The notes beneath the pieces are model-generated. The model did no database searches, was not told where the DNA came from, and saw nothing but the letters and a program-made list of their open reading frames with translations. A DNA stretch of 64,000 nt from the NCBI GenBank assembly GCA_958450365.1, contig CAUEEP010000935.1, forward strand, positions 372,001-436,000, in the 5' to 3' direction. Source of the stretch: Mesorhabditis belari (lineage: Eukaryota > Nematoda > Chromadorea > Rhabditida > Rhabditidae). The translations under genes were made by a program, and so were the position numbers. Shown here one piece after another: positions 34,423-45,884 of the stretch (position 1 is the first letter of the stretch; the number at the start of each line of letters is the position of its first letter).

Positions 34423-34906
34423 TTGGGTTGATGCATAATTATCCGGACTTCTTTTATAAATGATTTTATTTAACAAAAAATAACATAAATAGTTAGAAAA
34501 ATATGTTTAATTGATTATTCTGGAGCATATTCACCGCCTACATCAATAACTGATTGCCCTTTGCTTGGAAGACGATCGATTCCACGAGCGAAGAATAAAC
34601 GATCTTTGGAGGCAATCCACGCTTTAACATCGTCTATCAAGTCATCCAAATCGTTGTAGATCTTATTTGTTTGCCAATTTTTGAGCGATCGATTGACGTG
34701 GTAGTCCGTTGGGGCTTCTCCAGTTCTTTGAGATCGCGAAACGACTCTGCGGCAGACCATCCCTTTTCGAAGTGGTAGAGCATGATATGGCGAAGATGGA
34801 TATGATTGTCGACACGCATTTTGTTCACAAAGAATAACGAATATTAAAAAGAGCAAAAGCTCCAAAGCAGCACGCAAAAGAGTCGGATAATTATGCATCA
34901 ACCCAA
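34423..34906. mobile_element. 484-bp internally deleted mariner
   Basis: Ends TTGGGTTGATGCATAATTAT and its complement, flanked by TA. The minus strand holds the first and the last part of a mariner transposase with the catalytic middle missing. Confidence 0.92.
34515..34828 (-). pseudogene. Mariner transposase, N- and C-terminal pieces fused by deletion
   Basis: From an ATG at 34826-34828 the frame reads HLRHIMLYHFEKGWSAAESF, the N-terminal HTH of mariner transposases. After about 15 residues another frame takes over with APTDYHVNRSLKNW and ends FFARGIDRLPSKGQSVID, then VGGEYAPE and TAA at 34515. Catalytic region and all DDE residues are absent. The element could only have moved with help from an intact relative. 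Confidence 0.88.
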
Positions 34907-34969
34907 TACAACATTATCAACATCACGGCTCAATCTTTTTACCTGACATGTGCGTTTGTATTAAATTCT

Positions 34970-35086
34970 TTAATATTTCTTTACTCTTTCTTTACTCTTT
35001 CTTTACTCTTTCTTTACTCTTTCTTTACTCTTTCTTTACTCTTTCTTTACTCTTTCTTTACTCTTTCTTTACTCTTTCTTTACTAC
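34970..35086. repeat. Minisatellite, 11-bp unit TTTACTCTTTC
   Basis: Ten nearly identical units of TCTTTACTCTT. Confidence 0.95.
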
Positions 35087-35904
35087 AAGCGAATAGATCC
35101 CGATAGCGCCTATTTGGTGGTGAAGAAAATCGAGCGATGAATTGAAAGTGAAATTGATTTCCTATCTTTATGAAGTAGTCATTTTATTTAGCTAATATAC
35201 TTTTGACTCTCATAAAATTTCCTTTATATATGAACATCATATGGTTGGGTTTTTACCTTTCAGATTCTTCTTCTTGTAATGGTTCTCACCCCGTTTTCCA
35301 TTCGTATAAGCTTGCTCTTTACCCGATGCATACGGGTTTCCTTTAAGTGGTTTATTTCTATTTCTAACTATTTCTTTACTCTTTCTTTAATCTTTCTTTA
35401 CCATTTTCTTTCCTACTACTTTAATTCATTTAATTCTAAATCTATTTGATTTTTCTTTTCAAGTTTTATTCGAAGATTTTCTTGAAAGATCTCTTCTGTC
35501 GATCTCTTCTTTCGCTCACCATTTCCTTCGTGAAAACGCAATCAGCGCGCCGAAAAAAAAATGCGTCAAGGAGGCTTCACACAAATACAAGAGAAGAAAT
35601 TCATCTATCCATATCTCTTTCTTAAGGTGGAACTCCTTGAAATCAAAGAAAAAAAAGAAAAAAAGGAGAATTTCTGAAGTTTGAGTCTCCCTTTTTTAAC
35701 CGCTTCTTTGAGAGGTTAACCGTTTTTTTTTTTTAAAGAAAATATGTATAGAAGACACCAGAAATCGAGTTTTTGCATATCGGAAAGGAAAAATCTTTTT
35801 CTCCTTTCTCCAAATACTTGAGATTTTACCTAAATAAAACACTTTTGCTTTTGTTTATTTTGATTTGTTTGTTTGTGGAAAATCCAGAAAGACGCACAAT
35901 TATG

Positions 35905-37015
35905 GAAAATTCGATTTTTCGACTCTAACTCGACGCTCAATTATTCAATTCCTCTAATTTCAAGAGTTATATGAAATTTCAAATCAATCTCTGCAGTCAA
36001 TTGCAATTTTTAGTTCATAAACCAAGTGCTACGCTTTTTATAGGATTTTAAAGTTCAGAAATGCCAACCACTTGGTAGAATGGTTGTTTATATAGATACT
36101 TTATTCAGGACCTGAGATAAAGTGCTCTAGATTTAAGATTAAAACACATGAATTCATACACATAACACGAAAAGGGCCGATAAAAAGAAACACGATATAA
36201 TATATGTAAAATGTGGGTAGCACAGATAACGTCAAGGATCCACTAGAGCTTCAAGATCAAGATCATCTACAGATAATTTAAAGGTTTCGAGACTATTGGA
36301 CTCTCTCAAAACTCTGGGGAATCGATTCCAAATTCTGGCAGCTCTTATTGGAAAAGAGTTATAAACAAACTTATTGGAGGTAACTGGAATTTCTAAAACT
36401 AAGAATTTCTAAAACGAAAGAACCTTTCCTTGAACTAACCGTGGGATTAACTTTGAATAAATCTCGAAAAAGAGGGATAGGTTGATTTGGTTGTTTGAAA
36501 AGATTTGCACAGATTTTGAAGAAATTCCCGCTTTGTATTTATCCATTTTAGCTTTTTATTAAGAAATAGAATTATCTGAAGCATTTTCCATAAGAGGATT
36601 TTCAATAATTATAAAATTTTGAGAGCTAATAGTTGAATTCTCTGAAATCTGAGTAGAGCAGCGATCAGCGAATTCCCTGAAAGCTGTTTGGTAACTCTTT
36701 AAATCATTCCTGATTTGTTCCCTTTCAAAGTTGAGACATTTCTTTTGTGATATTTGTCTAAATTTAACTAAAAAGAGCAAAAAAATAAAAGAATTGTTGA
36801 TTTTTGAGTAATTCTTGCGAGAAAACTATCGAAAACGATGATTCTGCTGTCACCTTGCAACTTTGAAGTACTATAAAAAGCGTAGCACTTGGTTTATGGA
36901 CTAAAAATTGCAATTGACTGCAGAAATTGATTTGAAATTTCATAGAAATCTTGAAATTAGGGAAATTGAATGATTGGGCGTCGAGTTAGAGTCGAAAAAC
37001 CGAGTTTCCATAGTT
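35905..37015. mobile_element. 1.1-kb element with about 145-bp inverted arms around an RT remnant
   Basis: Left arm 35905-36050 (TTCGACTCTAACTCGACGC to AAGTGCTACGCTTTTTATAG) and its complement at about 36870-37010. Between them lies the C-terminal end of a non-LTR reverse transcriptase on the minus strand. Confidence 0.75.
36235..36540 (-). pseudogene. C-terminal end of a non-LTR retrotransposon RT protein
   Basis: Minus strand: KICANLFKQPNQPIPLFRDL, then VTSNKFVYNSFPIRAARIWN, then RFPRVLRESNSLETFKLSVD and a stop near 36235. The pattern F..R....WN.LP......S...FK marks the end of jockey/CR1-type ORF2 proteins. A 16-bp tandem duplication of CTAAGAATTTCTAAAA near 36400 shifts the frame, so it is broken. 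Confidence 0.8.
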
Positions 37016-37492
37016 CTATGCCCTGTATGTCTGGATTTGGATGGGTTTTCTCAAAAACAAATCCGATTTGAGATACTATCTTAAAGAATTGCAACTTCAA
37101 TTTGAAATAGTTAACACATTGGCGACGATACGGCCTACCAGTATGATTATTTTTGATGTAACTATTGGGTTGGTGAATTGAAAAATTTCAATTAATGCAT
37201 TAGTGATAGAGAGAGATCAACTATTGGCTAAATTCCAATAAAGCTTCTGGACTATAGTAGCTTTCCCTGAGTTTATTTTAAATCTTAATCTTTTAAATCT
37301 TAATCAGCATTAGGCTTTCTACAATAGTTTTAGTGTAGAAAAGTAAAAAATTTCGGTACTTACCGATTACAAAGGTAAAAAGTAAACATTTAATTTTCAT
37401 TTCATCATACCGGTTTCATTTCTTTTTCAGTAACCTAATTTTTTGAGAAAATGACCAAGAATGGTAAATCTTTTGTTCATATGATCTATCTA

Positions 37493-38020
37493 TTGGCTTG
37501 GTGAATTGAAAACTGCCGGACTTTGAACTAAAATTTATTCAACCTAAAACCATGAATTCATTCGAAATAATTTCCATTATTATTGACGACTTCTGCCCAT
37601 TTTACAGGCAATTTGCGGATTCCTCTTTCGTAGTAGGGTTTTGGTTTGTGTGTGAGACAAGTGTGAGACTCAAAAATGGAGGACTGGAGATGTCCCAGTG
37701 TCCCAGTTTGAGCCCTTTCTTCAAAAGAAACCCATTTTGGTGTCAATAGAAAAGTTGTAGAGAATCAAAAATCAGGCTTATAGCCAAATTTCCAAAAAGA
37801 TACACTTAGTAGTTTCGCTTAAAATGCAAGTTTTGTGAAAATTCATAAATTTGGCATTTCTTGAAAACCAGTTTTTTGAATCGTTCTGAAAATTTGGATA
37901 TAAGCTTGATTTTTGATTCTCTACAACTTTTCCATTGACACCAAAATGGGTTTCTTTTGAAGAAAGTGCTCAAACTGTCACATATGACAATAGCCCGCAG
38001 TTTTCAATTCGCCAATCCAA
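37493..38020. mobile_element. 528-bp mariner-ended MITE, copy 2
   Basis: Same length and layout as 27029-27556, flanked by TA. The minus strand carries ERGIRKLPVKWAEVVNNNGN followed by YFE and a stop, slightly better preserved than in copy 1. An isolated end-like GGGTTGGTGAATTGAAAA also occurs at about 37168. Confidence 0.88.
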
Positions 38021-38034
38021 TACTTTTAAGTATT

Positions 38035-38265
38035 CATTTCGCAGAAAGTTTGAGAAACTTTATACTAGTTTTCAAGGGGAGCTTCAGGGCTATCGAATGA
38101 TTATAATAGTTTAGTTTAACTTTCAATTTACAACAAATTATCAGTAAAACAATTAACGACTACGTGACTGTACGCCCAAAAGAAACATTGTCATCGTGTC
38201 GTGTACGCGCCCCATCCCCTTTGCCATTGGCGATCAAACTTTAAGCTCAAATTCCTTGGTGTTGT
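38035..38265. repeat. Dispersed repeat plus half of a GC-capped palindrome
   Basis: TACTAGTTTTCAAGGGGAG through CGACTACGTGACTGTACGC, then GTACGCGCCCC and one arm (TTTGCCATTGGCGATCAAAC). The second arm is missing. Confidence 0.7.
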
Positions 38266-38539
38266 TCTTGTGTTTCTTGGTGATCAGATGCACTTCGTCT
38301 GATCTTCACTACGCGACAAAATCCCCGAAATGTATTATAGAATCAAAATTTGATATAACCTGTCGCTTATCCAATTTTCACTCCGATGAATGAAATTAGA
38401 GAAGGGATTTGTGGGAAAAGAAACAAATTCTATTTTATTCTTTAAGAAAGGTTCCAATTGGGTTCCAATATGGTTCGCATACAGTTCCAATATGGTTCCA
38501 ATAAGAAATTCTTCTATCTTATTCTTTAAGAAACAAGTT

Positions 38540-39510
38540 TCATTTTATTCTTTAAGAAACAAATGCCATTTTATCCCTTTGTATGGCCACTTGCTTAGAT
38601 CAAATTTTCTAGATCTACTTTCTAGATCTAAATGTGTTTTTGATAGTAGAAATGAATTAGGAAAAGATTACATCTTGAAATCTCTTTTTTCCTCGACGGA
38701 AATTGATTTTGCTAACTACTCATCCGTCAGGTATAAACATAGATTGAACCTTTTCTCACTTGAAACCTTAGAACAGCGCCATCTTATCATAGATTTGGTT
38801 GAGTGCTTTAAAATTGTAAAAGGAAAACATCAAAACCCTCTTTTTAAAAATAAAAATCTTCATTTGCGGCTAAACTCGAAGCTTTTGGCTCTGCTCTGCT
38901 TTCTCTGAATCTGTCTCTGAATCTATCTCTGAATCTGTCTCTGAATCTGTCTCTGAATCTATCTCTGAATCTGTCTCTGAGTCTGTCTCTGAATCTATCT
39001 CTGAATCTGTCTCTGAGTCTGTCTCTGAATCTATCTCTGAATCTGTCTCTGAGTCTGTCTCTGAATCTGTCTCTGAATCTATCTCTGAATCTGTCTCTGA
39101 ATCTATCTCTGAATCTGTCTCTGAGTCTGTCTCTGAATCTATCTCTGAATCTGTCTCTGAGTCTGTCTCTGAATCTATCTCTGAATCTGTCTCTGAGTCT
39201 GTCTCTGAATCTATCTCTGAATCTGTCTCTGAGTCTGTCTCTGAATCTATCTCTGAATCTGTCTCTGAGTCTGTCTCTGAATCTATCTCTGAATCTGTCT
39301 CTGAGTCTGTCTCTGAATCTATCTCTGAATCTGTCTCTGAGTCTGTCTCTGAATCTATCTCTGAATCTGTCTCTGAATCTGTTTTCTCTAAATCCTCTAG
39401 ATCCTTTTTTGTAAATCGTGTGATTAAAGTTTGGAATGCCCTTCCCGACAAGTTGCGTTTGATCTCCACCGTGTCTGATTTTAAAAGGGCTACTTCGTTG
39501 CATTTTAAGT
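38540..39510 (+). pseudogene. Non-LTR retrotransposon RT end interrupted by a minisatellite
   Basis: Plus strand: SSVRYKHRLNLFSLETLEQR followed by HLIIDLVECFKIVKGK at about 38720-38820 is RT-like. After the array, RSFFVNRVIKVWNALPDKLR and FKRATSLHFK with a stop at 39511 are the usual end of the same protein. The array (38897-39381) is open in the frame of the tail (ESVSESIS), while the head is in another frame, so one shift separates them. About 165 bp at 38540-38700 recurs at 39605-39775. Confidence 0.8.
38897..39381. repeat. Minisatellite, 12-bp unit with 36-bp higher order
   Basis: TCTCTGAATCTG units, about 40, mostly ordered as triplets ending AATCTA, AATCTG and GAGTCTG. Because 12 is a multiple of 3, several frames stay open on both strands, giving long artificial (SETDSE)n and (RDRF)n frames. 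Confidence 0.95.
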
Positions 39511-40126
39511 GACTTTTTCGATCTTTTATCTCGTACATTTTAGCAGATAATGCTAAAAATCGTTTTCGCACTTTATTCCTTTCTAAATAAAGCATTAAAA
39601 AAAAGAATTCTTTAAGAAACAAATCCCATTTTATCCCTTTATATGGCCACTTGCTTAGATCAAATTTTCTAGATCTAGATCTAGAATTTTCTAGATAGTA
39701 AATGTGTTTTTGATAGTAGAATTTGAATTAGGAAAAGATTACATCTTGAAATCTCTTTTTTTCCTCGACGGAAATGCCCTTGAAAGTTTGACAATTTCGC
39801 AATTTCCTTAGATGGATATCTCTTTCATTTTGAGCCTATAAAATTTCGAAAAATGAAATCATAACCAATTCTAATTCTGTAAAAACCGGGGAAACAAGCC
39901 AAACAATTCTAGAACAAGCAATTTCCGTTCATTTTTTTCTTGGATTTCGACAATTTCTAAATATGAAGAAATTCGGGGGAAAAAAGAGCTTTAATCTACA
40001 ACTTTTGGCTGTAGTTTAGACCTTCATTTGGACTTGGAATCGTCTATTTACCAATCTATTTACCGTCTATTTACCGTCTATTTACCGTCTATTTAAATAG
40101 AATTTATCGTCTATTTACGAATTCAC

Positions 40127-40250
40127 AGCTGAATATCTTTTTGTATCATTATAAAGCGAAAAAAAACCCCCGTGTTCTCGAGCTTTGTCGTAAAGGGGTA
40201 ATCGCTCGCCATCTGGCAGACTGCTCTGGTATAAGGGGCTTCACTTTTCG
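40127..40250 (+). repeat. Family K repeat, uninterrupted copy
   Basis: ACAGCTGAATATCTTTTTGT then GTAATCGCTCGCCATCTGGC and GGTATAAGGGGCTTC. Others: minus strand 49115-49200 and 58277-58430, plus strand 54105-54550 (interrupted). This copy shows the empty site for the insertion at 54137. Confidence 0.75.
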
Positions 40251-40443
40251 AATCCATATAGAGGAAGAAATGCTCAGCAACTCCTTTAACCAATTCATTA
40301 GGACATTTTGCGGAATACTCTTCATTGAGTCCAACTGAATAGGAAATGAAGTTGGTTTTCGTTTCAGAATCATTTCGGAAGATCACAGTACTGATTCCCA
40401 GTAAAGAAGGCTCATCCCTGAGTTCCCAGGCCTTGACAACAAA

Positions 40444-41023
40444 TACCGTATTCTCTCTAATAACAGTGCACCCTGAGCGTCGCCTAAATCGCTCGAAATC
40501 TTGAAAACTGCTTATCAGAACCTATGGATGTGGGATCGGAAAATGTAGCTGACGATGAGATCTAGTGGGGGATTTGAGTGTTGAGCTTCTGCAAAAGCTT
40601 GGAAACCGTAAAATAGTCATCAACTCGGCTCGCCTGGATGCACTACTATTAGGGAAAAGCCGGTACATGAAAAACACACTTTTAAATGGCGCACCGAACC
40701 CTCCAGGCACACCGAATGAATTCTAGAGTCATGCATAAGGAGAAATCTTGGCCTAAGCCTTTTCCTAAGCCTTTCTTTCTCATTTCCGATTGATAAAATA
40801 CCGTTTTTTTTCTCTAATAGTAGTGCAGCCAGAGCGTCGCCTAAATTGCTCGAAATCTCGAAAATCGCTTATCAGAACCGATCGAGGTGGGATCGGAAAA
40901 TGTAGCGGACGATGAGATCTAGTGGGGGATTTGAGTGTTGAGCTTCTGTAAAAACTTTGAAAGCCGTAAAATAGTCACCAACTCGGCTCGACGGGGTGCA
41001 CTATTATTAGAGAAAATACGGTA
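40444..41023. mobile_element. Double MITE, family B, copy 2 (inverted)
   Basis: Two 210-230-bp inverted-repeat units with the shared spacer (CTAGAGTCATGCATAAGGAG), in the opposite orientation to 16563-17126 and 49708-50270. Confidence 0.8.
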
Positions 41024-41591
41024 TATCAGATCCAAATTGAATAAAGTATCTTGCACAGTATATCTTTTCTCAATTTTTCTCATCAAATCTGTGATTTTAT
41101 GGTTGAAATGAGCATTCAAGAATCAAAGAAAGAAAAGAAATAAGAAAATAAGAAAGTCTTTTCAATTTCCGCTTTTTTTTCTCTTTTTCTCCGCATTTTC
41201 TTTCTATGTATAGATTTAATTTCGGGAATTCGATTTTTTTTTTGCAATCTTTACAGGACTTCCTCGTTTTTGCAGCTTGCTTAAATTTTTGGCTTTAGCT
41301 GAAGTTGATTGGCTTTTTAATTGGCTTTTTAAAGAGTTTGCTTTAGTTTTAAAAGAGCTCTAGGATTTTAAAAAAGATCAAGATCATCTACAAATAATTG
41401 AAAAACTTCAACACTATTGAATTAGATAGATTCAAATTCAAAACCCGAATTAGAAAGATTTAAATTCAATTCAAAGAGTAAATAAATAGAATAAATAGAA
41501 TGAATAGAATAAATTGAATGAAATTCTCCTATTTTAAAGTATTCAATCTCGTTTTGAATCAACAAATAGCTGAAATGATTAAACAAAATGT

Positions 41592-41979
41592 GGGGGTGGG
41601 ACAAATGCGACCTTTTTTGCGCACCTTTTTTTGCAGAAAAAAGCCTTAGGAAAGGTCGTAGAGCTTCAAAAATGTTTTCACAGAAGGGAATCGTATGCGT
41701 AGATTCCGAATTTCGACAAATCAGACCTCGCTGACACGTCAAATTTGGGCTAAAAGGCAAAAACTGCGGAAAAGCGTTAAGTTGCGTAGTTTTTGCCTTT
41801 TAGCCCAAATTTGACGTGTCAGCGAGGTCTGATTTGTCGAAATTCGGAATCTACGCATACGATTCCCTTCTGTGAAAACATTTTTGAAGCTCTACGACCT
41901 TTCCTAAGGCCTTTTCCAGCAAAAAAAAGGTGCGCAAATGTCCAGGTGCGCAAAAAAAGGTCGCATTTGTCCCACCCCC
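41592..41979. mobile_element. Foldback element, family A, copy 2
   Basis: GGGGGTGGGACAAATGCGAC to its complement. The flanks ACAAAATGT and CAAAAGCTT share only CAAAA, so a clean target duplication is not seen. The left arm lacks about 20 bases relative to copy 1. Confidence 0.88.
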
Positions 41980-42309
41980 CAAAAGCTTAAAGTTTAAAAT
42001 AAAAGTTTTGCCTAACGCATATTTCATTTGATTTATGTTTTCTAAATGATGTTTTCTAAATGATTGATGTTTTCTAAATGTTTCTAAATGTTTTCTAATG
42101 TTTCTAAATGTTCATTCAAAATATTTCTTTGCTTTCGCTTTTTTCCTTTTCCTTTTTATTCAAATGGAACAATTTGGATAATTTATGACGATCAATTAGT
42201 GTGTTATTTCATTTTTTATGTACTTGAATTGAAATTTCGGAATTGATTATTTGTTCATTTATTATTCATTCAAAGTTCATCAAATCAACTTTAAAAACGT
42301 TTAAAATCT

Positions 42310-42672
42310 AACAATTTGGTTTAACAATTTAGCAATTACAATTTAACAATTACAATCTAACAATAACAATTTAACAATAAGAATTTAACAATATCAATTT
42401 AACAATTACAATTTAACAACAACAATTTAACAATAACAATTTAACAATAAGAATTTAACAATAAGAATTTAAAAATAACAATTTAACAATTACAATTTAA
42501 AAATAAGAATTTAGCAATAAGAATTTAAAAATAACAATTTAACAATAAGAATTTAACAATAAGAATTTAGCAATAAGAATTTAACAATCACAATTTAACA
42601 ATAACAATCTAACAATTACAATCTAACAATAACAATTTAACAATAACAATTTAACAATAACAGTTTAACAAT
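42310..42672. repeat. AT-rich minisatellite AACAATTTAACAATAAG
   Basis: About 30 units of 10-12 bp of the type ACAATTTAACAAT / AAGAATTTAACAAT. Confidence 0.92.
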
Positions 42673-43465
42673 TTTTCATTCTCGTCACTCAAAGTCACTA
42701 AAGTCCCTTGATGAATCACTTTTTCGAGATTTCAGCTCGTAAATTTGACGAGAAAAGAGTCGGTTTGAGATTTGAAATGAGAGATTTCGTGTTTTTAAAG
42801 CTTTAAAACAAATCCATATTTTTATTATTTCTTATTTATTTGAATTTATAACTTTCAAAGCTTTCAAAGCAGAAAAGATTTTTTTTTAAAAAACTTTCCC
42901 AAAAAGAACTTTGCTCATTGATCAAAAAAAGATTCGAAAAGAATTTGTGAAAGTTTTTTGTGTGCAATGAAATCCGTTTCACTGATGGATATTCTTTTCT
43001 TTTTCACATCATCATCCATTTGGATGGAATAAAGAAAAAGATAGAAAAAGAGAGAAAAAGATAGAGAACGATAGAAAAGCAATTCGATGAGAGATGGCCG
43101 ATCCTCAGATGGATCCAATCCTCCGTCCATCTGAGCTCCTTTTACATAGATGTTTTTCCCCCTCTTTTTATCTATTTTCATAGGTCCATTTCAATGAACA
43201 TCTGCAGCTTTTTCTCTATTTCAACTCACCACTTCATTCCATTTCAAAAAAAAAGCGCGAAAATGGCACTCTGACTATCGTTTCGATGGTTTATGAGTGG
43301 AAAAGAGTTGAAGTCTAAAAGTCTAAAAGACTTTAAAGAGTCTAAAAGACTTTTAAATGCTTTGAAAGTTTAAAGTGATTGATGATTTAATTGCGATGTT
43401 TGAAGCGATTCAATTGACATCGAACACATGACAATTTGATATTCAAGCATAAGTACGTATCCTAA

Positions 43466-44145
43466 AGCAGTCTAGAAATTCTAGATCTTAATGATCTTAA
43501 TGTTCTAGATCTTAAAGTTCTTAATCTTCTAGACATTTTAATGATCTTAATCTTCTAGATCTTAATCTTCTAGATCTTAATCTTCTAGATCTGAATGTTC
43601 TTGATCTTCTAGATATTTTGATGATCTTAATGTTCTAGATCTGAATGTTCTAGATCTGAATGTTCTAGATCTTAAAGTTCTTAATATTCTAGACATTTTA
43701 ATGATCTTAATCTTCTAGATCTTAATGATCTTCATTTTCTAGACATTTTAATAATCTTAATGTTCTTCTAGCCATTTTGATGATCTTAATGATCTTCATG
43801 TTCTAGACATTTTGATGATCTTAATCTTCTAGATCTTAATGTTATAGATCTGAATGTCCTTGATCTTCTAGATATTTTAATGATCTTAATGTTCTAGAAC
43901 TTAATGTTCTTAACCTTCTAGCCATTTTGATGATCTTAATGTTCTTAATCTTCTAGACATTTTGATGATCTTAATCTTCTAGATCTTAATGCTCTTCATG
44001 TTCTAGACATTTTAATGATTTTAATCTTCTAGATCTTAATGTTCTAGATCACAATGTTCTAGATCTTAATGTTCTTAATCTTCTAGACATTTTAATAATC
44101 TTAATGTTCTAGATCTTAAGGTTCTTAATCTTCTAGCCATCTTCA
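43466..44145. repeat. Minisatellite with CTAGATCTTAATGTTCT
   Basis: 680 bp of irregular units mixing TTCTAGATCTTAATGTTC, GACATTTTAATGATC and TTAATCTTCTAGA. Confidence 0.92.
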
Positions 44146-44639
44146 TGATATGTGAAACTAAAAGTGCACTTTCAAATTCCTTTGCTTTCCATTCTTGCAC
44201 TCGCTTTCTTTTTATGAAGCATCCGAGGTCAAGCACGTTTTTTTAATCGAGTCGGATCAAATTTCTCCACATTGAGACCAATTTAGCATAATCTCTGATC
44301 AAGAGTTTGAACTTTTATTTCAAAAATTACTTACTTCACTTAGTGTCATTGATGAACATCAATAATCTCAAAGGCATCTCTAAGCTTTCTTTTCTTTACC
44401 ACTTTGAATTCAATCCTTAATTGACTATTTTCTATTCAAGAATTTTCCCTAAGCGTTCATGTTTCAGCGATTTCAAATTTCAGAACAAAGAATTTCAGAT
44501 TTTCAGGAAAAAGAGAAAAAAAATTGAAGAATTTGACTCTGATTTGTAAACAAATTCCTAGTGAATTAGACTGAGAAATGAAAAAAAAAAGAAATAATTC
44601 TTTATGAGTGAAAAATGTTTGTTTTTTTAGGTATTAAAG

Positions 44640-45150
44640 AAATTAATTGAAAGTGGTTAATGAATAGATTTAAGGCTATTCAGTAAGGTTTAATGAATAG
44701 CCTTAAATAGCTTTAAAGCTATTCATTAACGTTTAATGAATAGCTTTAAGGCTATTCATTTTAATGAATAGCTTTAAGGCTATTTATTAACGTTTAATGA
44801 ATAGATTTAAGGCTATTTATTAACGTTTAATCAATAGCTTTAAATCTATTCATTAAACGTTTAATCAGTAGCTTTAAGGCTATTAATTAAACGTTAATGA
44901 ATAGCCTTAAATCTATTCATTAACGTTTAATGAATAGCTTTAAGGCTATTTATTAACGTTTAATGGATAGATTTAAGGCTATTCATTAAAGTTATTCATT
45001 AACGTTTAATGAATAGATTTAAGACCATCCATTAACGTTTAATCAATAGATTTAAGGCTATTCATTAAAGCTATTTATTAACGTTTAATCAACAGCTTTA
45101 AAGCTATTCATTCCGTCTAATCAATAGCTTTAAAGCTATTCATTAAACCC
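44640..45150. repeat. Palindromic minisatellite ATTAACGTTTAATGAATAGC
   Basis: Units of about 33-37 bp, ATTAACGTTTAATGAATAG followed by CTTTAAGGCTATTC, partly self-complementary. The right part and flank (44962-45264) are duplicated at 46674-46977. Confidence 0.9.
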
Positions 45151-45253
45151 TTTCAATTAATTGTAATGCTAAAAGAAAGTGAGTGAATGAGTGAATGAAC
45201 AGAAAAACGAATTCTAGGTGAACATCAAGACTTGAAAGATTTAATGATACTAA

Positions 45254-45466
45254 TTGTCAAAGTGTATCATTGTTATTTTTCATTCACAGGCCATTAGAGT
45301 CCTCTGGAAAGCAAGAGATCGTTGGGGTTTTCTGAAGGAAAAGCGGAGAGGAAAAGGGACAGCTCCCGATTCTGCACCAGCAATTATACTTGGTCTCCTC
45401 GTCTTCCTCTACTCCAACTCTTTTCCCTTTTCATCTCCTTCATTCCCTTTTCTCTCTTTTACTTGA
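45254..45466 (+). CDS. Doubtful exon-like ORF
   Basis: An acceptor-like TTTCATTCACAG ends at 45289 and is followed by AIRVLWKARDRWGFLKEKRR and a hydrophobic then proline/serine-rich tail. I recognise no family. It could be a 5' exon of the receptor gene or chance; only the first 35 codons look protein-like. Confidence 0.15.
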   Translation: MSKCIIVIFHSQAIRVLWKARDRWGFLKEKRRGKGTAPDSAPAIILGLLVFLYSNSFPFSSPSFPFLSFT

Positions 45467-45884
45467 TCGTTCATTTTTGAGTCTTTTCTTTACCCATTTT
45501 CACTTATTTTTGTTTTTTTTTGTTCTTCACCTCTTCATCATTTTATTTTTGCTTTTTCTTTGTTCTTGATTTCTTGATTTCTTTGTTTCTTTATCTTTTT
45601 CATTTTCATTTTCACAAAAGCCTAGTGTTTCTGAATTGTAATTGAATGAAATGTACGCGATGAAATGTACATTTTTTTTCTTTTTAAGTGTCAATTTTAT
45701 GAGTTTATGCTTTTATGAGAAATTTCTGGTCATTTCCTTTCATTCGAGAAGGAATTGGATTGGTTTTATTCGAGATTTAGCCTTAAACTAGACGAAAATT
45801 TTGCAAATCTTTTGTATTTTGATGAGAGTTTAAAGAATTTTCTCTCATTGACACCTTTAAATCACTCCAATCGTCGATTCAATA

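Noticed and set aside
31650..35086. CRISPR-like array
   Set aside because: The units are contiguous with no unique spacers, and the genome is eukaryotic.
38844..39622. Long minus-strand frames (219 and 250 codons) of RDRF and SETD repeats
   Set aside because: They only translate the 12-bp minisatellite, which is free of stops in several frames, and the region is an RT remnant on the other strand.
41422..41990. Recurring small protein starting [12 protein letters not shown] in three places
   Set aside because: It is the arm of the family A foldback read in both orientations. Conservation follows from the inverted repeat, not from coding.
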